64,000 bases of DNA. Source: Blattamonas nauphoetae. Its lineage: Eukaryota > Preaxostyla > Oxymonadida. The notes under the pieces are model-generated. The model saw only the letters and a program-made list of their open reading frames with translations, searched no databases and was not told where the DNA came from. Positions 29,501-40,477 of the stretch are shown piece by piece. Positions within the stretch are counted from its first letter, which is position 1. Each line of letters begins with the position of its first letter. The position numbers were made by a program, and so were the translations under genes. The DNA lies in NCBI GenBank assembly GCA_033064195.1, contig JARBJD010000102.1, forward strand, positions 62,001 through 126,000, read 5' to 3'.

Positions 29501-32500
29501 TTCTTGAGTGGAGGGCACGCATGGCTGTGCATTGAGACATTGTTGACCCAGCTGGGTCTTGTCTTGAAGGAAGGTTAGGAGAGCGCATTCGGATGATCTC
29601 CGCCATTTCTTCTGTTTCGAGCTTCGAGCTATCATCACTTTTCAAAGTGTCTCGTCCATCGAGAGTTTCATGGCTGCGGGTCAGACTTGGGTGTTGAGCT
29701 TCGGGAGTGTCGACTCTCTCCTTCACAATCGGTTTGTGAAGAATTGGCTCACAAATCTTGATAAGGAGTGGCCTTTCTTCGTTTTGGGTTGATTGTTGTT
29801 CCTGTTCCTCAACTCCTTCCAAATCATCGGAAAGATGTGACAATTCCGATTCTGAATGAGTCGAGAGATCGTTGTCCATTCCAGATGAGAAACTGGCGGT
29901 TGTTGCGTCATCGTCCCAAGCTTGTCCATCATTTGAAATCGCATTTTTGTGATCATCAGCACCTGAATCCGACGTATCTGCATTGTTTCTCCTTTCCGTG
30001 TCCACATCAGGCGTTTCGTCACCATTTGGTGTTTTGTTGATGCTTTTTTCTGAAGTTTCGCCGGCCTCCTGACTCTCTTCCTCCTCCCATTCCCAATCAT
30101 CTTCACCGTATTGTTCTTCTTCCGCCTTTTCACTGTGTTGTCTGGAATGGGTTGATGCTGGCTTTTTAGGATCTGGTTGAGCTTGGTCGCTTGTGCTGTC
30201 CCAATCTTCCCACAATGCCTTCTCTACCTTCTTATTGTGATACAACCGACCGCGAGCACTCACAACATATTCCGGATGATTTGAACTGCCTTGCTGGAGT
30301 CGAATCTGAGTAATGTTGAGAGGTTCAATGAATCGAGGCTTGGATTTGAGGGTCTCAAGAGTGATCTTGCTTCCAGAGTTGGGGTGGAGTGACAGACGCT
30401 TCTTTCTGAGGACTGGTAATAATGTGTGTGAATGGCATCGAGAGATCTGTTTCGATGAGTGTTCGGTTGCAGTTTCATATGACGATGATTCGACAGGTGT
30501 TGCAACGGGGGGAGTCTTGGGAGTGGATTTGTGGCTGGCGCTCTCAGATGTTGCTTCAACTGGCGGTATTGAGAGCTCAACTACTAATTCATCTTTTTTC
30601 TCAGATTGATCATGTTTAGAACTGCGTGCACTTTCAATTGTCTCTTCCTTTTCTGAGATATCTTGTTCAGATTGGTCTTTTTCGTGTTTTTCGCTTTCTT
30701 CCTGTTCTTCCTTCTTTTTCGTTGCTTCTGGAATTTGATTTTCTGAGTGTTTTTTACTCTTCACTGTCTCGCTTCTCTCTTCTTCATCCTCCTCTTCTTC
30801 TTCATCATCGAGAATCTCCGCTTGAAGAATACTTACAGCATTTACACTCCGGACACCTTTCTTCGCTTTTGACTTCTTTGTTCCCTCCTGGATATATTCG
30901 TCAGAGAACGTGAACGAGTTTGATGTGTTGCGCAGTGTGGGGAGTGGAGGGAGTGGATGTTTGTGGGATATTTTCTTGCCAAAGAGAGGAGCGTCGGATT
31001 CCCATTCCTCTTCCTCTTCATCGTCTTCTTTTTCGGTGATTGGAGCTGGTTTATCACTTCTCTCTTTCTCATCTTCTGCTTTCTTTTCACCATCTTTGCT
31101 TTCTTCTTCATCGATCCTGACTGTCGGTTCTGTTTCGTCGCTTCCGTCTTCTGAATCGCTTGCCTCATCCTTTGCTTTCTCTTCTGCTCCCTCCGCCTCG
31201 ACTTTCACCGTGGGCTCTGTTTCTCCAGATGACGACCAATCCGTTTCGCTATTGTCAGTCTTCGCCTTCTTTTTGGGCTTCTTCCCACCACCAAGACTGT
31301 CCGAATCTGATGATTCAACCAGTTCTGTTGGCTCGGTGGATGTCGACATGATGAGAGACGATTGATTATCGTCATCTTTGCTTTGTTCGGTTGGTGTTGG
31401 GACGTGTGTGGATGATGTCTCGCCGGTTAAATCAGTCGTTCCAGATCCAGACATTTCAGTGAGTGATGAATAGATTTTCTGTTCAGGCATTTTGACGACA
31501 TCCTCAGGAATTTCAAACAATTCCAGCAGACCGTACGATTCCCCAGAATCTGACATTTGGGTGTTATCTGCTCTCTTTTCGAGAGGGGAAGTGGGAGGAT
31601 CGGTGGCGATCGGCAACAACAGAGGGAGGCTGCCTTGGGGATCAATGGTGGCGACCGCTGGACTCAGATGTGATATGAGAGAATCTGCTTGGAGGATATT
31701 TGATTGATCTAAAGTCAACCACAGTTCGGCCTCGGCTTGTCCGCCTTCACTGTCCTCCTCTTTCGACGTTGACTGTTCTGTGTCTTCGTGTTGCATCTCA
31801 GCATCGAGGTCCTTCTCAGCTTGGTCGATCTCTTCGAAGAAGTCCAATGGAATTTCCTCATCAAACAACTCAAATATATCGTCCTTCAGCTGCAATTGAG
31901 TGAACGACGAGTGAAGAGATGCCAATTTCCGATTTGAGATGACGTGGTGACTATCATGAGCTGATTCAGTCAGACTTGGGAGATCTGCACGTGGCGTTGC
32001 AACCACAGCTATGCTCGCGGGAGACGTGATTATCTCCTCGGGAAGCGGTTTGGGAAGCCTTTTGGCTCCCTTTTTCTTCTTTTTGACAGGTTTTGCTTTG
32101 ACGAGATCGCCAGGTTCGCTTTTCTTTTTCTTCACAATTTTTGGCTTGGTCAAAGGTTTGGTAGTTGTTCCTGTAATTGTCTTCTTAGCTTTTGGCTTCG
32201 CTTTAGCTGTCGATGCTAAGGTTTTTTCAGTCTTTCTCGGTTGAGACAGACGCCTCTCTACTTTCGGTTTCACAGTGTCGCTCTCCCTCCGTTTTCCTTT
32301 CTTCTTCTTTCCTTTGACCTTTGTACCAGGTCCGCTGATGTCATCCTTTTCTTCAGTGGGAATTTTTGGTTCGGGTTCCCTTGAATCCTGTTTTTGAAGC
32401 GGTTCTAATTCGTCGGTGGTTTTTTGATAAGTTTCTGATGGAATGGGGATAGATTCATCTGGAACAGGTTCAATATTTATCTCTTCCCTGGAATTTCCAT

Positions 32501-33775
32501 TGAGATCATCAAGTTTATCTTTATTTTGATCACTTTCTTCACTTTCTTCAGTTTCTTCTGAAGACTCCGAGAAGACCGATGTTGGATCATCTGTGGGTCG
32601 AAATAAGTCTGGAAGGAAACCAGCTTGCCCACCTCCAACATCTTGTGCATTGTTTTCGTTGAAGAGTGCATTTGGATCTGGTCTGGTACTGTCCTTTCCA
32701 CTTTTCTTTTGATCGATAAATTGTTCTAGTTCCAATCTGCGATTTTTCAATATTCTATCTTGTTGACCGACGAGTGTTGGATCTTTCATTTGTAGATCAA
32801 GGACGCTTAGAGGGATATAGTCATCAAGATTGTGATACGTGAATATTGGTTTAGTTCCTGCATTGAATCGGACAAAATTGTGTTGTTCTGATGATGCCTC
32901 TGTCAGAAAGGGATGATTGAGGAGATTTGGCCAAGTGAATCGACGATTAGGATCTTTTTGAAGAAGACCCTTCAAAAAATCTACAAACAGATCACTCATT
33001 TGTGGAAGATAATTCACTTCGTCATTTTGAAGTTTATGAAGAAGTTCAATGTAATTTTCGGCTTCGAACGGGACATGACCGCAGTGGAGCTCATAGAGAA
33101 GGACTCCCAAGGACCATAGATCTGATCTCCAGTCATATTTTCTTTCTAAGGCAATTTCTGGAGCCATATACAGAGGAGTACCTTTAATCGATCCCATTTT
33201 TGTTGTCTTCTCATCAAGAATTCGAGCAAAACCAAAATCACAAAGTTTGATGGAGCCTGTGGAATCGATGAGGATATTCTGTGGCTTCAGGTCTCGGTGA
33301 ATAATATTCATTTCATGGAGATATTTTAGGGCAGAGGCGAGTTGGCGGATGATCCATTGAATTTCACCTTCAGAGAAATGTTTGTCGTCAGCAAGCAACT
33401 TTGATAAATCACTTTGTGCAAAAACTGTCACAACAACAAATTCATCTTCCGTATCAAAGCAATCCACAAATTGGATGACATTTTCATGTTGTAATTTTCG
33501 CATCACTTCGACTTCACCAAGGAGGGCTTGTGTTTCTCGTTGTGTTCGCTTCTGTTTCCCGATATACTTCAAGGCAAGGAGATGACCAGTGCCTTTTTTC
33601 CGTCCCTGCAAAAATTGATGATAGAAAACGAATAATGACAGAGATAGTTGATGATCACAAAATGACGGAAATATCAGAGAAGACAGATGCAAACTTTGAA
33701 CACGCGGCCGAAAGAACCTTCTCCAATCAATTTAATCTTGTAATAGGACGATTCATGACCTACAGCGTTGGACAT
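20514..33775 (-). CDS. Fused/STK36-family serine/threonine kinase with a giant C-terminal extension
   Basis: CDS complement(join(20514..33605,33695..33775)), 4,390 residues. Exon 1 gives MSNAVGHESSYYKIKLIGEG and completes the glycine loop GEGSFGRVFK; the 89-nt intron then joins to GRKKGTGHLLALKYI. The kinase domain spans about 9-265 with K40, HRDLKPQN (D132), DFG (D150) and the Fused-like activation segment SIKGTPLYMAPE, so it should be active. Next come about 1,000 residues of acidic, Ser-rich and Lys-rich low-complexity sequence, then about 3,000 residues of hydrophobic-helix-rich sequence interrupted by disordered loops, which could be ARM/HEAT-like as in STK36. Human STK36 is about 1,300 residues, so this is more than three times longer. 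Known Fused proteins act in cilia (central pair) or Hedgehog signalling. Here a ciliary role is inferred from the family and from neighbours such as IFT140. Confidence 0.9.
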
Positions 33776-34005
33776 AAAAAAGTCATGGATGGATCGAGCA
33801 AAGAGTGATCATGCCGGCTTTTCCAGCCTCACTCAAATATTCTACATAAAACAATCTTTTTCGCTCGAAGAAGAACCTTTGGAAGACAATATCATAGATT
33901 CAAAAAGGAATGACAGGTGTATTCAAAACTCAGAGAAATGTCAACATTTCTCTCTAATTAAAACGATGAGATGAAAGAAAGATCGCCAAAAGAATACAAA
34001 ATAAG
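33776..34005. other. spacer upstream of the Fused-like gene
   Basis: These 230 bp lie between the stop of the TRP channel gene and the ATG of the Fused-like gene, both minus strand. The sequence is A/T-rich. It presumably contains the channel gene's 3' UTR and the kinase gene's promoter. No RNA gene or repeat was seen. Confidence 0.4.
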
Positions 34006-35964
34006 TCATTTTTTGGGTTTTGATTTGTGGGGCTTCCCATGGCTGCGCACAGTCTCTTTCAATTCATCTTCCCATTTCTGGAGATAATCTTGAACCATCC
34101 GAATCATCGCGACTTTTTCTTCTTCAATCTCTTGTTTATATGGACTAACCCATTCCTGTTTCTCTTGTTCTGTCTGTTCTTTCACGACTTTTTCCACGTT
34201 CTTTTTGAGTGTGGATTTCACTTCTTGCTCGTCTTCTGAAACTGTTAAGTCGTGGATAATCAATGCCAAATCTTTCGGTTCCATTTGCCCCCAAGAAAAT
34301 GATGCTTGTGGAGTGGATTGTAATGAAGGAAGAGGAGATGGACTTGATGGGAGATTCTGTGAAGATATAGGTGTCAACGTAGGAGACGGTGAGGGAAGGA
34401 CATTGTCCACATCATTGTCTTGATTTTTCTGAGGATCAAGTATTTGTTGCTGCATTGCTCTGTTCTGAGAGACTCGTCGTTTCGACATGTGGTAGGATTC
34501 TTCAATGATCGAAACAAAAATATTGAGGCAGATGAGATTGAAGAAGAAGCTGAAGAATGTCACGAGCACAGAGGTGATTTCATCATTGTAGCCGTACATA
34601 TTTCTATTGGCATCCATCAATTCATCACCGTGCATCATTGCGTAAAGATTGATCATTGTATGACTTAAACTTTCAAAACGTTCCGTATGTTCGCCGTACA
34701 AAGAAAAGACGAGGAGAGAATAGCCGAGATAGAGAGGAACGCAGCCGATGAAGAATCTGATGATGATTGGTGAACCAACCATGAGAGAATAAATTAACAT
34801 GTAGTACTTCTCTGACCACTTGAACCAATGGATGAGGCAAGTGACTTGTGTGAGTGCACCAATGGATATGATCAATTTGACTAATGTCGATGGAGCAACA
34901 ATGTTGAATTGTGTCAAAATATCGAAAACACATCCAATGATAACCAACGCTGAAGACACAATATGTGCTACATACCACGCATCAAAGAACTTGAAACGTG
35001 ACTTGAATGGAAGAGCTTTCCAAGGGACATTGACGACTCCATTCTCAAGTAGTTCGTTGTAAGAGCGTCGTGTTTCCCGCATGATGTCAATCGCAGTAAA
35101 TATGGAGCGAAGGAATAGGATGCTCTCCCAGACACAGAGGACGATTTGAACAATGCAGATAATGACAATTACCCAATTGTAGTCAGCTGGAAACTTGAAG
35201 GTCAAAAAGGCATACTAACTGACATAGGTCGACGAGTGTATTCTCTGGTAAGCATAATATATCCTCTTGATGTGAAGGAATATGTAAAGGAGAGGATCCA
35301 TGCGTCATTGTCGATTTTTCCTCGTGACGTTACAGAGTATGACATAAACCCAAAAGTGACGGTGTAAGTTTTCATTTTTCGTATGATTATTGCTCGTTCA
35401 AAGGCATCCTTAATGGCGAATGGGCCATATGGTTCTTCAGCTGTAATGTTGTATCGTGTCGTAAGAGTTGCTCGATTTTGAATCTGTGATCCCTGTTTAC
35501 CATCATAATGGCGATAATAGGTGTAATCAGAAAGTCCTTTTTCAACTGATTTGCTCCGTGTTAGAGAATCCCTGAACTGGTGAGAGGAGAAAGGAAATAA
35601 ACTCGTCCCATGTCGCAAATGCGTCTGCCATTTGCGAAAGGCTGTCCAAAAACTCATGTTGGTTGACAAAATATCTTCGTTTTCTGGCTATATCATCTTC
35701 ATCTTTCTCTCTAATGGAAAAGTGAAAAAGTGGGAGGTGATACTTTGGGAGGAATGCTTCATCAAAACTGTCGATATTGGCTCGGATGCGAGGATTGATG
35801 TAAAGTGTTGGAAGTATGATTTCAGCGCAAACAAGGGCCGTGATGACAATATTTAATACAAATTTCATTGGGAAGAGTTTGTACCGTTTCCATTTCTGCC
35901 AAGGGCTCAAAACAAGCTTCTCTTCGAGAGATGCTTCCTTGAGGCGCGATTTGAGACACCCCAT
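34006..35964 (-). CDS. mucolipin-type TRP (TRPML) cation channel
   Basis: CDS complement(join(34006..35186,35216..35571,35603..35964)), 632 residues, close to the usual 550-600 of TRPML. Transmembrane helix 1 spans about 34-55. A large luminal/extracellular loop follows, then five helices from about residue 243. The pore is near 418-430 with LYAMMHGDEL where mucolipins have a similar NGDD-type filter. The last pore helix is followed by a Pro/Ser-rich linker and a charged coiled-coil tail ending in KPHKSKPKK. Family members release Ca2+/Fe2+ from lysosome-like compartments. The introns are only 31 and 29 nt; the second could instead be 26 nt with the same frame. The chosen ATG gives MGCLKS at the N-terminus, a potential lipidation signal. 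No ATG precedes it nearby in frame, though a further 5' exon cannot be excluded. Confidence 0.85.
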
Positions 35965-36105
35965 CTTCACTGGATCAACAAATTGTGAGCGTTGTGTTTG
36001 ATCGAAACCACGATCTCATATTTTGCTGATGTTTGGACAAAGAAATAGTAAAAATAACAATTTCAATGAACATAAAATTAGAATTAAAACTGATGTTTGA
36101 GTGTG

Positions 36106-38858
36106 TCAAAAATGACCAATTGGATTGAGCAGCCCGTTCGCCGCAGACCCTGTTCGGACGATGCCTTGAAGTGGTCGTGTGGAGGGAGGGGCCGGAAGGA
36201 GTGGTGTGTGGTGGACGGAAAGGTGAGATGATGCTGTTGACACAGGTGGGGGATTGGACAGACAGGGAGACGGTGAGTGATATCGTAGTTTGGCTTGAGA
36301 AGGAGACAAGAGGGGTGAGGTGGACGTTTGTTCCTTCTCTGGCCAGGACGGAAGCTTGGTCGGTGGGTTTTCACTGTCATTCCTGTTTTGTTCAATCTGC
36401 GGTGGCCGGATCTCGTGAAGCGATGGGTTGGGCTCTGGATGCTCTTTCTCTTTGCGTGGGATAACAGGACAGACAATAATCTGAACAGGAGTGGGCAAAG
36501 ATGGGAAGTCGTTTTCATCGTCATCGAAAACGCTTCGTTTCTTCTCTTTTCGTTCTGTTGGTTCTTCCTCCATGATTCTGAGCGTAACAGATGTGTCTAC
36601 AGTGGTAACAGTAACTGGTTGGACAGCAGTTGGACGAAACACAAGTGTTTGTGGTTGAGATGGGATGAAGAGTGGCTGGGAGTGTGATGACATGGGATCT
36701 GAGTATGTGTTGAACTGATCACCGAAGTGTGCCTTATCTTCACCTGAATCACTCCAATCGGTATCACTGATGACCAGCCCACCTTCGCTTTCATCATCAG
36801 ACATTGGGTCATCGTCTTTCATCATATTTTGCATGTCTTGTGGTTCGACTCCAACAGGATAGAACAGACTGTTCCGTTCGTTCATTGCTCGTTCCTGACT
36901 GATGGGGATCTTGCCAAAGGATGGTGGAGTGGAGAGTAGTGGAGGAAGAGTGCCTTTTGTTGAGATTGTCGTCTTTAGTTCAATTGAGCGAGGTTGTGGT
37001 TCGGGTTCCTTCAGAGGAACTGAATGCATTGGCTGCAAGGCAACTTTCCAGTCCAATTTGAGCATATTCTTTGGGGGTTCTATCTGAGGAAGTGATTTGT
37101 TCTCCTTGAGGACCACTTTCTTTGTTTCGATTCCATTTTCATTCGTCTGCAGGACAACAACATCGGCTTGAGTGGAAGGTCGGAATGTGATCGTTGGGGG
37201 GACTTTGATTGATTGCGGTTCATGTCGTCCTGTGGAATCAGAGCGAGGTTGGGATGGTGGAATGATTGTGATCGACGGTTGGGAGGTTTGTGTTGGAGTA
37301 GGAGACGGATTATGTGAAAAGGGGGTCGAAGAAAGAACAAGTGGGGGCGATTGGGAGGGAACGTGATTGTCTTTTAAAGAAGATTGTTGATAAGACTGAA
37401 ATGAACCAGAAAATGTGGGATTCTGGGCAACTCGAATGGTGGATGGTTTGGCTGGAATAAAAAGGGGTTGCTTGGGGGACTGTGAAGATGTTGGATTGTA
37501 CTGGTGGACAGGTGAGAGAGGGTACCCACAGTTTGGATTGTATGACATGAACGACGTGCCATACAATCCTGGATCGAATAAAACAGGTTGATCGTATTGG
37601 AGGGGAATTGGTTGGAGTTGGAGAAGAGGTCGCCTGTGTGTCGGTGCGGGAATGTAATGATAGATGTCATGATCCTCGCATCGCATGATATTCAGTTCGC
37701 GTGCTTCCCGCTCCCTCTGGGCTTTCTCCTCTTCTTTCTTCCGACGATCTGTTGGGATGAACGCCTTCGAATGGACGTTTAGTTGGGCAGATGGTTGTTT
37801 GCGAGAACGGTTTTTGTTGAAGAACAACACATCGCCATCGTTGTCTGAATAAGAAATCGTGACTGTAGAAAATGATAGCAAGACAAAAAGACCGAAATTT
37901 GACAAATACAAGGGTATGATAAATTAATGATGGAGCACACCAATTTCCTTGTCTGCGTCGTTCAGAGCTTTGATGTTTCGGTCGTCCTTGCGGTCAGGAT
38001 CGTTCTTATTTTCGGTAACTTGGATGTTACTTTCAGGGCTTAGTGGATTGACCCTTTCTCGGATGGTGACAAAGAAACGTTCGCAGGAGGTATTGGACAT
38101 GTAAAGATTGTAGTGGAGTAGAAAAAGAAATTGTAATTCCATTTTGTTGAGGTCCTGATACGGAATGCACGCTAGGTAGGAGTAATGTGAGTTAAAGTAA
38201 TAGTGATCATCGAGATATTTGGCGGAGATGACGGCGCTGATTGTTAGTGAGAAAACGTGAGAATGAATGAAAATTGTTGAAGAAGAAATAGAAAATGAGA
38301 TTGAAAAGTGTGGAGATGTCCAAATCACTTCAATAATCAAATAGTTCAAGAAAATGTTTGAAACGAGAATCTTGTCATTTTCATTTCGAAGTAATGCGGA
38401 TTGCATACGCCGTAAGTATGAGTGAATGAGCACATTGTGACGTGAGGAATAATGCCCCAGATTTTTGAAGTTTCTCGATGTATATCAACGCGTAGACAAA
38501 GCAAAAAGGGGAACAATTCATTCCGTACATGATTCTGGCGTGAAGGTAAGAGTAATCGAAACGGGAAATAGGGAGTGCATGAACAAAGGATTATTGCACA
38601 CATATCGAGGAAATCAGGTAGCTTAGGATAGTTGTACGGTCGTGAGAAGACCTCAGCAGTATGAAATGTGTCCAGATTTTGATATGTAGTGTCGTTTGCA
38701 TGAACAAGTTCCATGATATAAATTTTCACTGTGCTGAGGATGTCACGGGAGGTGAGACCTCTGAAGGGATGGTGTTTAGGAATGGCTGCTGCTGGAGAAG
38801 ATGATGCAGTGTTTTGATGATCGCATCTTGAGATAACTTTGTGTGAGGTGATTGACAT
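36106..38858 (-). CDS. PHO80-like (P/U-type) cyclin with long proline-rich tail
   Basis: CDS complement(join(36106..37844,37941..38236,38409..38534,38602..38858)), 805 residues. The spliced cyclin box (about 36-185) contains DILSTVKIYIMELV, NCSPFCFVYALIYIEKL, LILTAAVISAKYLDDHYY and IPYQDLNKMELQFLF, the pattern of PHO80/cyclin-P proteins that activate Pho85/CDK5-type kinases. All three introns (67, 172, 96 nt) are phase-consistent. The third contains an in-frame TAA, so the box and tail would otherwise look like two separate ORFs. The tail (about 227-805) is Pro/Ser/Gln-rich and mostly disordered. It carries a PAM2-like motif at 248-257 and two later copies of QPLFIP. Most PHO80-like cyclins are 200-350 residues, so the tail is unusual. 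The partner kinase is not in this window. Confidence 0.78.
37753..37782 (-). other. PAM2-like motif in the cyclin tail
   Basis: The codons read LNVHSKAFIP (residues 248-257). The PAM2 consensus, which binds the MLLE domain of poly(A)-binding protein, is LNxxAxxFxP. The Leu-Asn, Phe and Pro positions match; Ser replaces the common Ala. Confidence 0.55.
37845..37940 (-). other. cyclin intron 3 carrying an in-frame stop
   Basis: This is a 96-nt intron with donor GTGTGC and acceptor TTATTCAG. The upstream cyclin frame and the downstream tail frame are the same frame, interrupted only by a TAA inside this intron. Splicing at phase 1 rebuilds a GAC codon. If the intron were retained, the product would be a tail-less cyclin ending a few residues into it. 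Confidence 0.7.
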
Positions 38859-39237
38859 AAAGTGAAGTGGCAACTATCGCGAGGTGGTGTACCCTATAGA
38901 TGTTGCCTGGGTGAATCAAATAAATGAACGAAAGATCGAAGTACCCATTCTTCAATAAACATTCATCATTTCGAATGACTATCGTTTTTTTGGCTCACGA
39001 AGGTTCCAAGTCATTTTATTAACACCTCTTTACTCTGGATCTAGTTTACCCTGTGCATGAAAAGCCCTGAACACGTGAATCTCATCGAATATCCTCTCAT
39101 CAGAACAGTGCTGAGAATGTCATCATCGATCGGGATTTGAAAATATCAAAAAACACAGGATACAGTCGAAGGGTCATTAGGAACTATTTTCCATAATTTG
39201 ACATTTCAATCTCAACAATTTGAATGAAGGGCAGATC
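38859..39237. promoter_or_regulatory. divergent spacer between the cyclin gene and the CDC50 gene
   Basis: These 379 bp lie between two start codons on opposite strands, so the promoters of both genes should be here. The sequence is A/T-rich with several short A or T runs. I see no RNA gene, open frame or clear inverted repeat. Confidence 0.4.
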
Positions 39238-40361
39238 ATGACGTCTGAATTCCAGGAGCTCATAGATGATGGGAAGCCCATGCGGAAGCGTATTTCTATT
39301 ATTCTTCCTATTTTCTGGCAGGAGATATGTTCACCCAACAGCAAATGCCTGGACTGAACGTCCGACTTTCTCCACTCAAACTGATCGCCTTCCTCTTGAT
39401 TGTTTTCCTAATTTTCTGTGGGATCGGTGTCCCAATTATCCTTGTGTCAAATTCAGTATTCTTTTGATGTGAATTAAACTCCTCAGCTCTACGAAAATGT
39501 CATTCCTTATCACAAAGAAGCAGTTGGTCCTGTTTCGAAGACTTTCAGGATTTCAACAGCTATCCCTGGACCTATTTATGTTATGTACCAACTTGAAAAC
39601 TTTTATCAGAACCATCGTCGTTTTGTGAATTCTCGAAGTTTCGACCAACTTCGTGGACGGGAGATCTCGGCATATGATCTTGAAGGTTTGTTACCGCGTC
39701 AAAGTTTTCATCTCTGTACAGAATGTGACCCTCGGCCTGTCGAGCAACGTCCAGCTGTACAAAACCCTTGTGGAATTGCAGCATCTATGAGATTCACAGA
39801 TACTTATTTATTGAATCGAATAAATGATGATAGTACAATTGAACCGGTGACATTGGATAGGACAAATCTCGTTTGGAAATCGGATAAAGTCTGTCCTGTC
39901 TCAATTAAATCTATTCTCAAAGACTCTCTACAAAACCGACCCCAATGCTCGCTTCGATGTCTCAGATGAAGACTTCATCGTCTGGATGAAAACTGCAGCA
40001 TTACCAAACTTTAGGAAACTCTATGCTCGGCTTCCAAATGGATTGCCTGCTGGGAATTACTCTGTCGAAATCGACCACAGTCTGCTGAACTCCCTTGTTC
40101 AATCATCATTCTCCACAATTTAAGACTATATATTCACTAAAGGATCAAAAAGCGTCGTTTTTTCCCAACACTCCTGGTTTGGGGGGAAGAACATGATGAT
40201 GGGTATCCTGTTTGCGGCTGTGGGATGCCTTTGCTTTGTTTTAGCAATCGCAATTGCCCTGAAAGCTTGCATTTGTCCGCGTCGTTTCACTTTGCAGAGT
40301 TATCAGGAACTCATGGTCTGTTGTTTTTCGTCTATATCTCTTCTAGAAAAAGTTGAAATAA
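39238..40361 (+). CDS. CDC50/LEM3 family P4-ATPase flippase subunit
   Basis: CDS join(39238..39289,39322..39455,39487..39685,39722..39888,39923..40079,40125..40315,40347..40361), 304 residues. CDC50 proteins are beta-subunits that escort P4-ATPase lipid flippases out of the ER. Family marks: [10 protein letters not shown] before membrane helix 1 ([20 protein letters not shown]), [72 protein letters not shown], then helix 2. Six introns of 31-45 nt are spread along a CDS of only 915 nt; every junction keeps phase and family alignment. The last exon codes for just KKLK and is the least certain part; without it the frame continues about 40 residues. Confidence 0.9.
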
Positions 40362-40477
40362 CAGCGAGCTTTTGTATTATTCTGTTCTATTTGTTTTCAC
40401 ATCTCCATTTCAAGTTTAATTTTGAGACAAATTTGAATTGATGATCGTCCCATACATACACGAACAAATCCTCCAAC

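Noticed and set aside
33606-33694. Signal peptide or membrane anchor at the start of the Fused-like kinase
   Set aside because: The hydrophobic residues are translated intron. Splicing instead completes a perfect glycine loop with upstream exon 1.
36106-37911. A separate secreted protein with an N-terminal hydrophobic segment
   Set aside because: The frame begins at TTG, not ATG, and its hydrophobic start is the end of an intron. It is in the same frame as the upstream cyclin, and phase-1 splicing joins them.
37924-37926. Reassigned stop codon (TAA read as an amino acid), because the frame continues beyond it
   Set aside because: A normal intron with matching phase removes this TAA, and all other genes here end at ordinary TAA, TAG or TGA codons.
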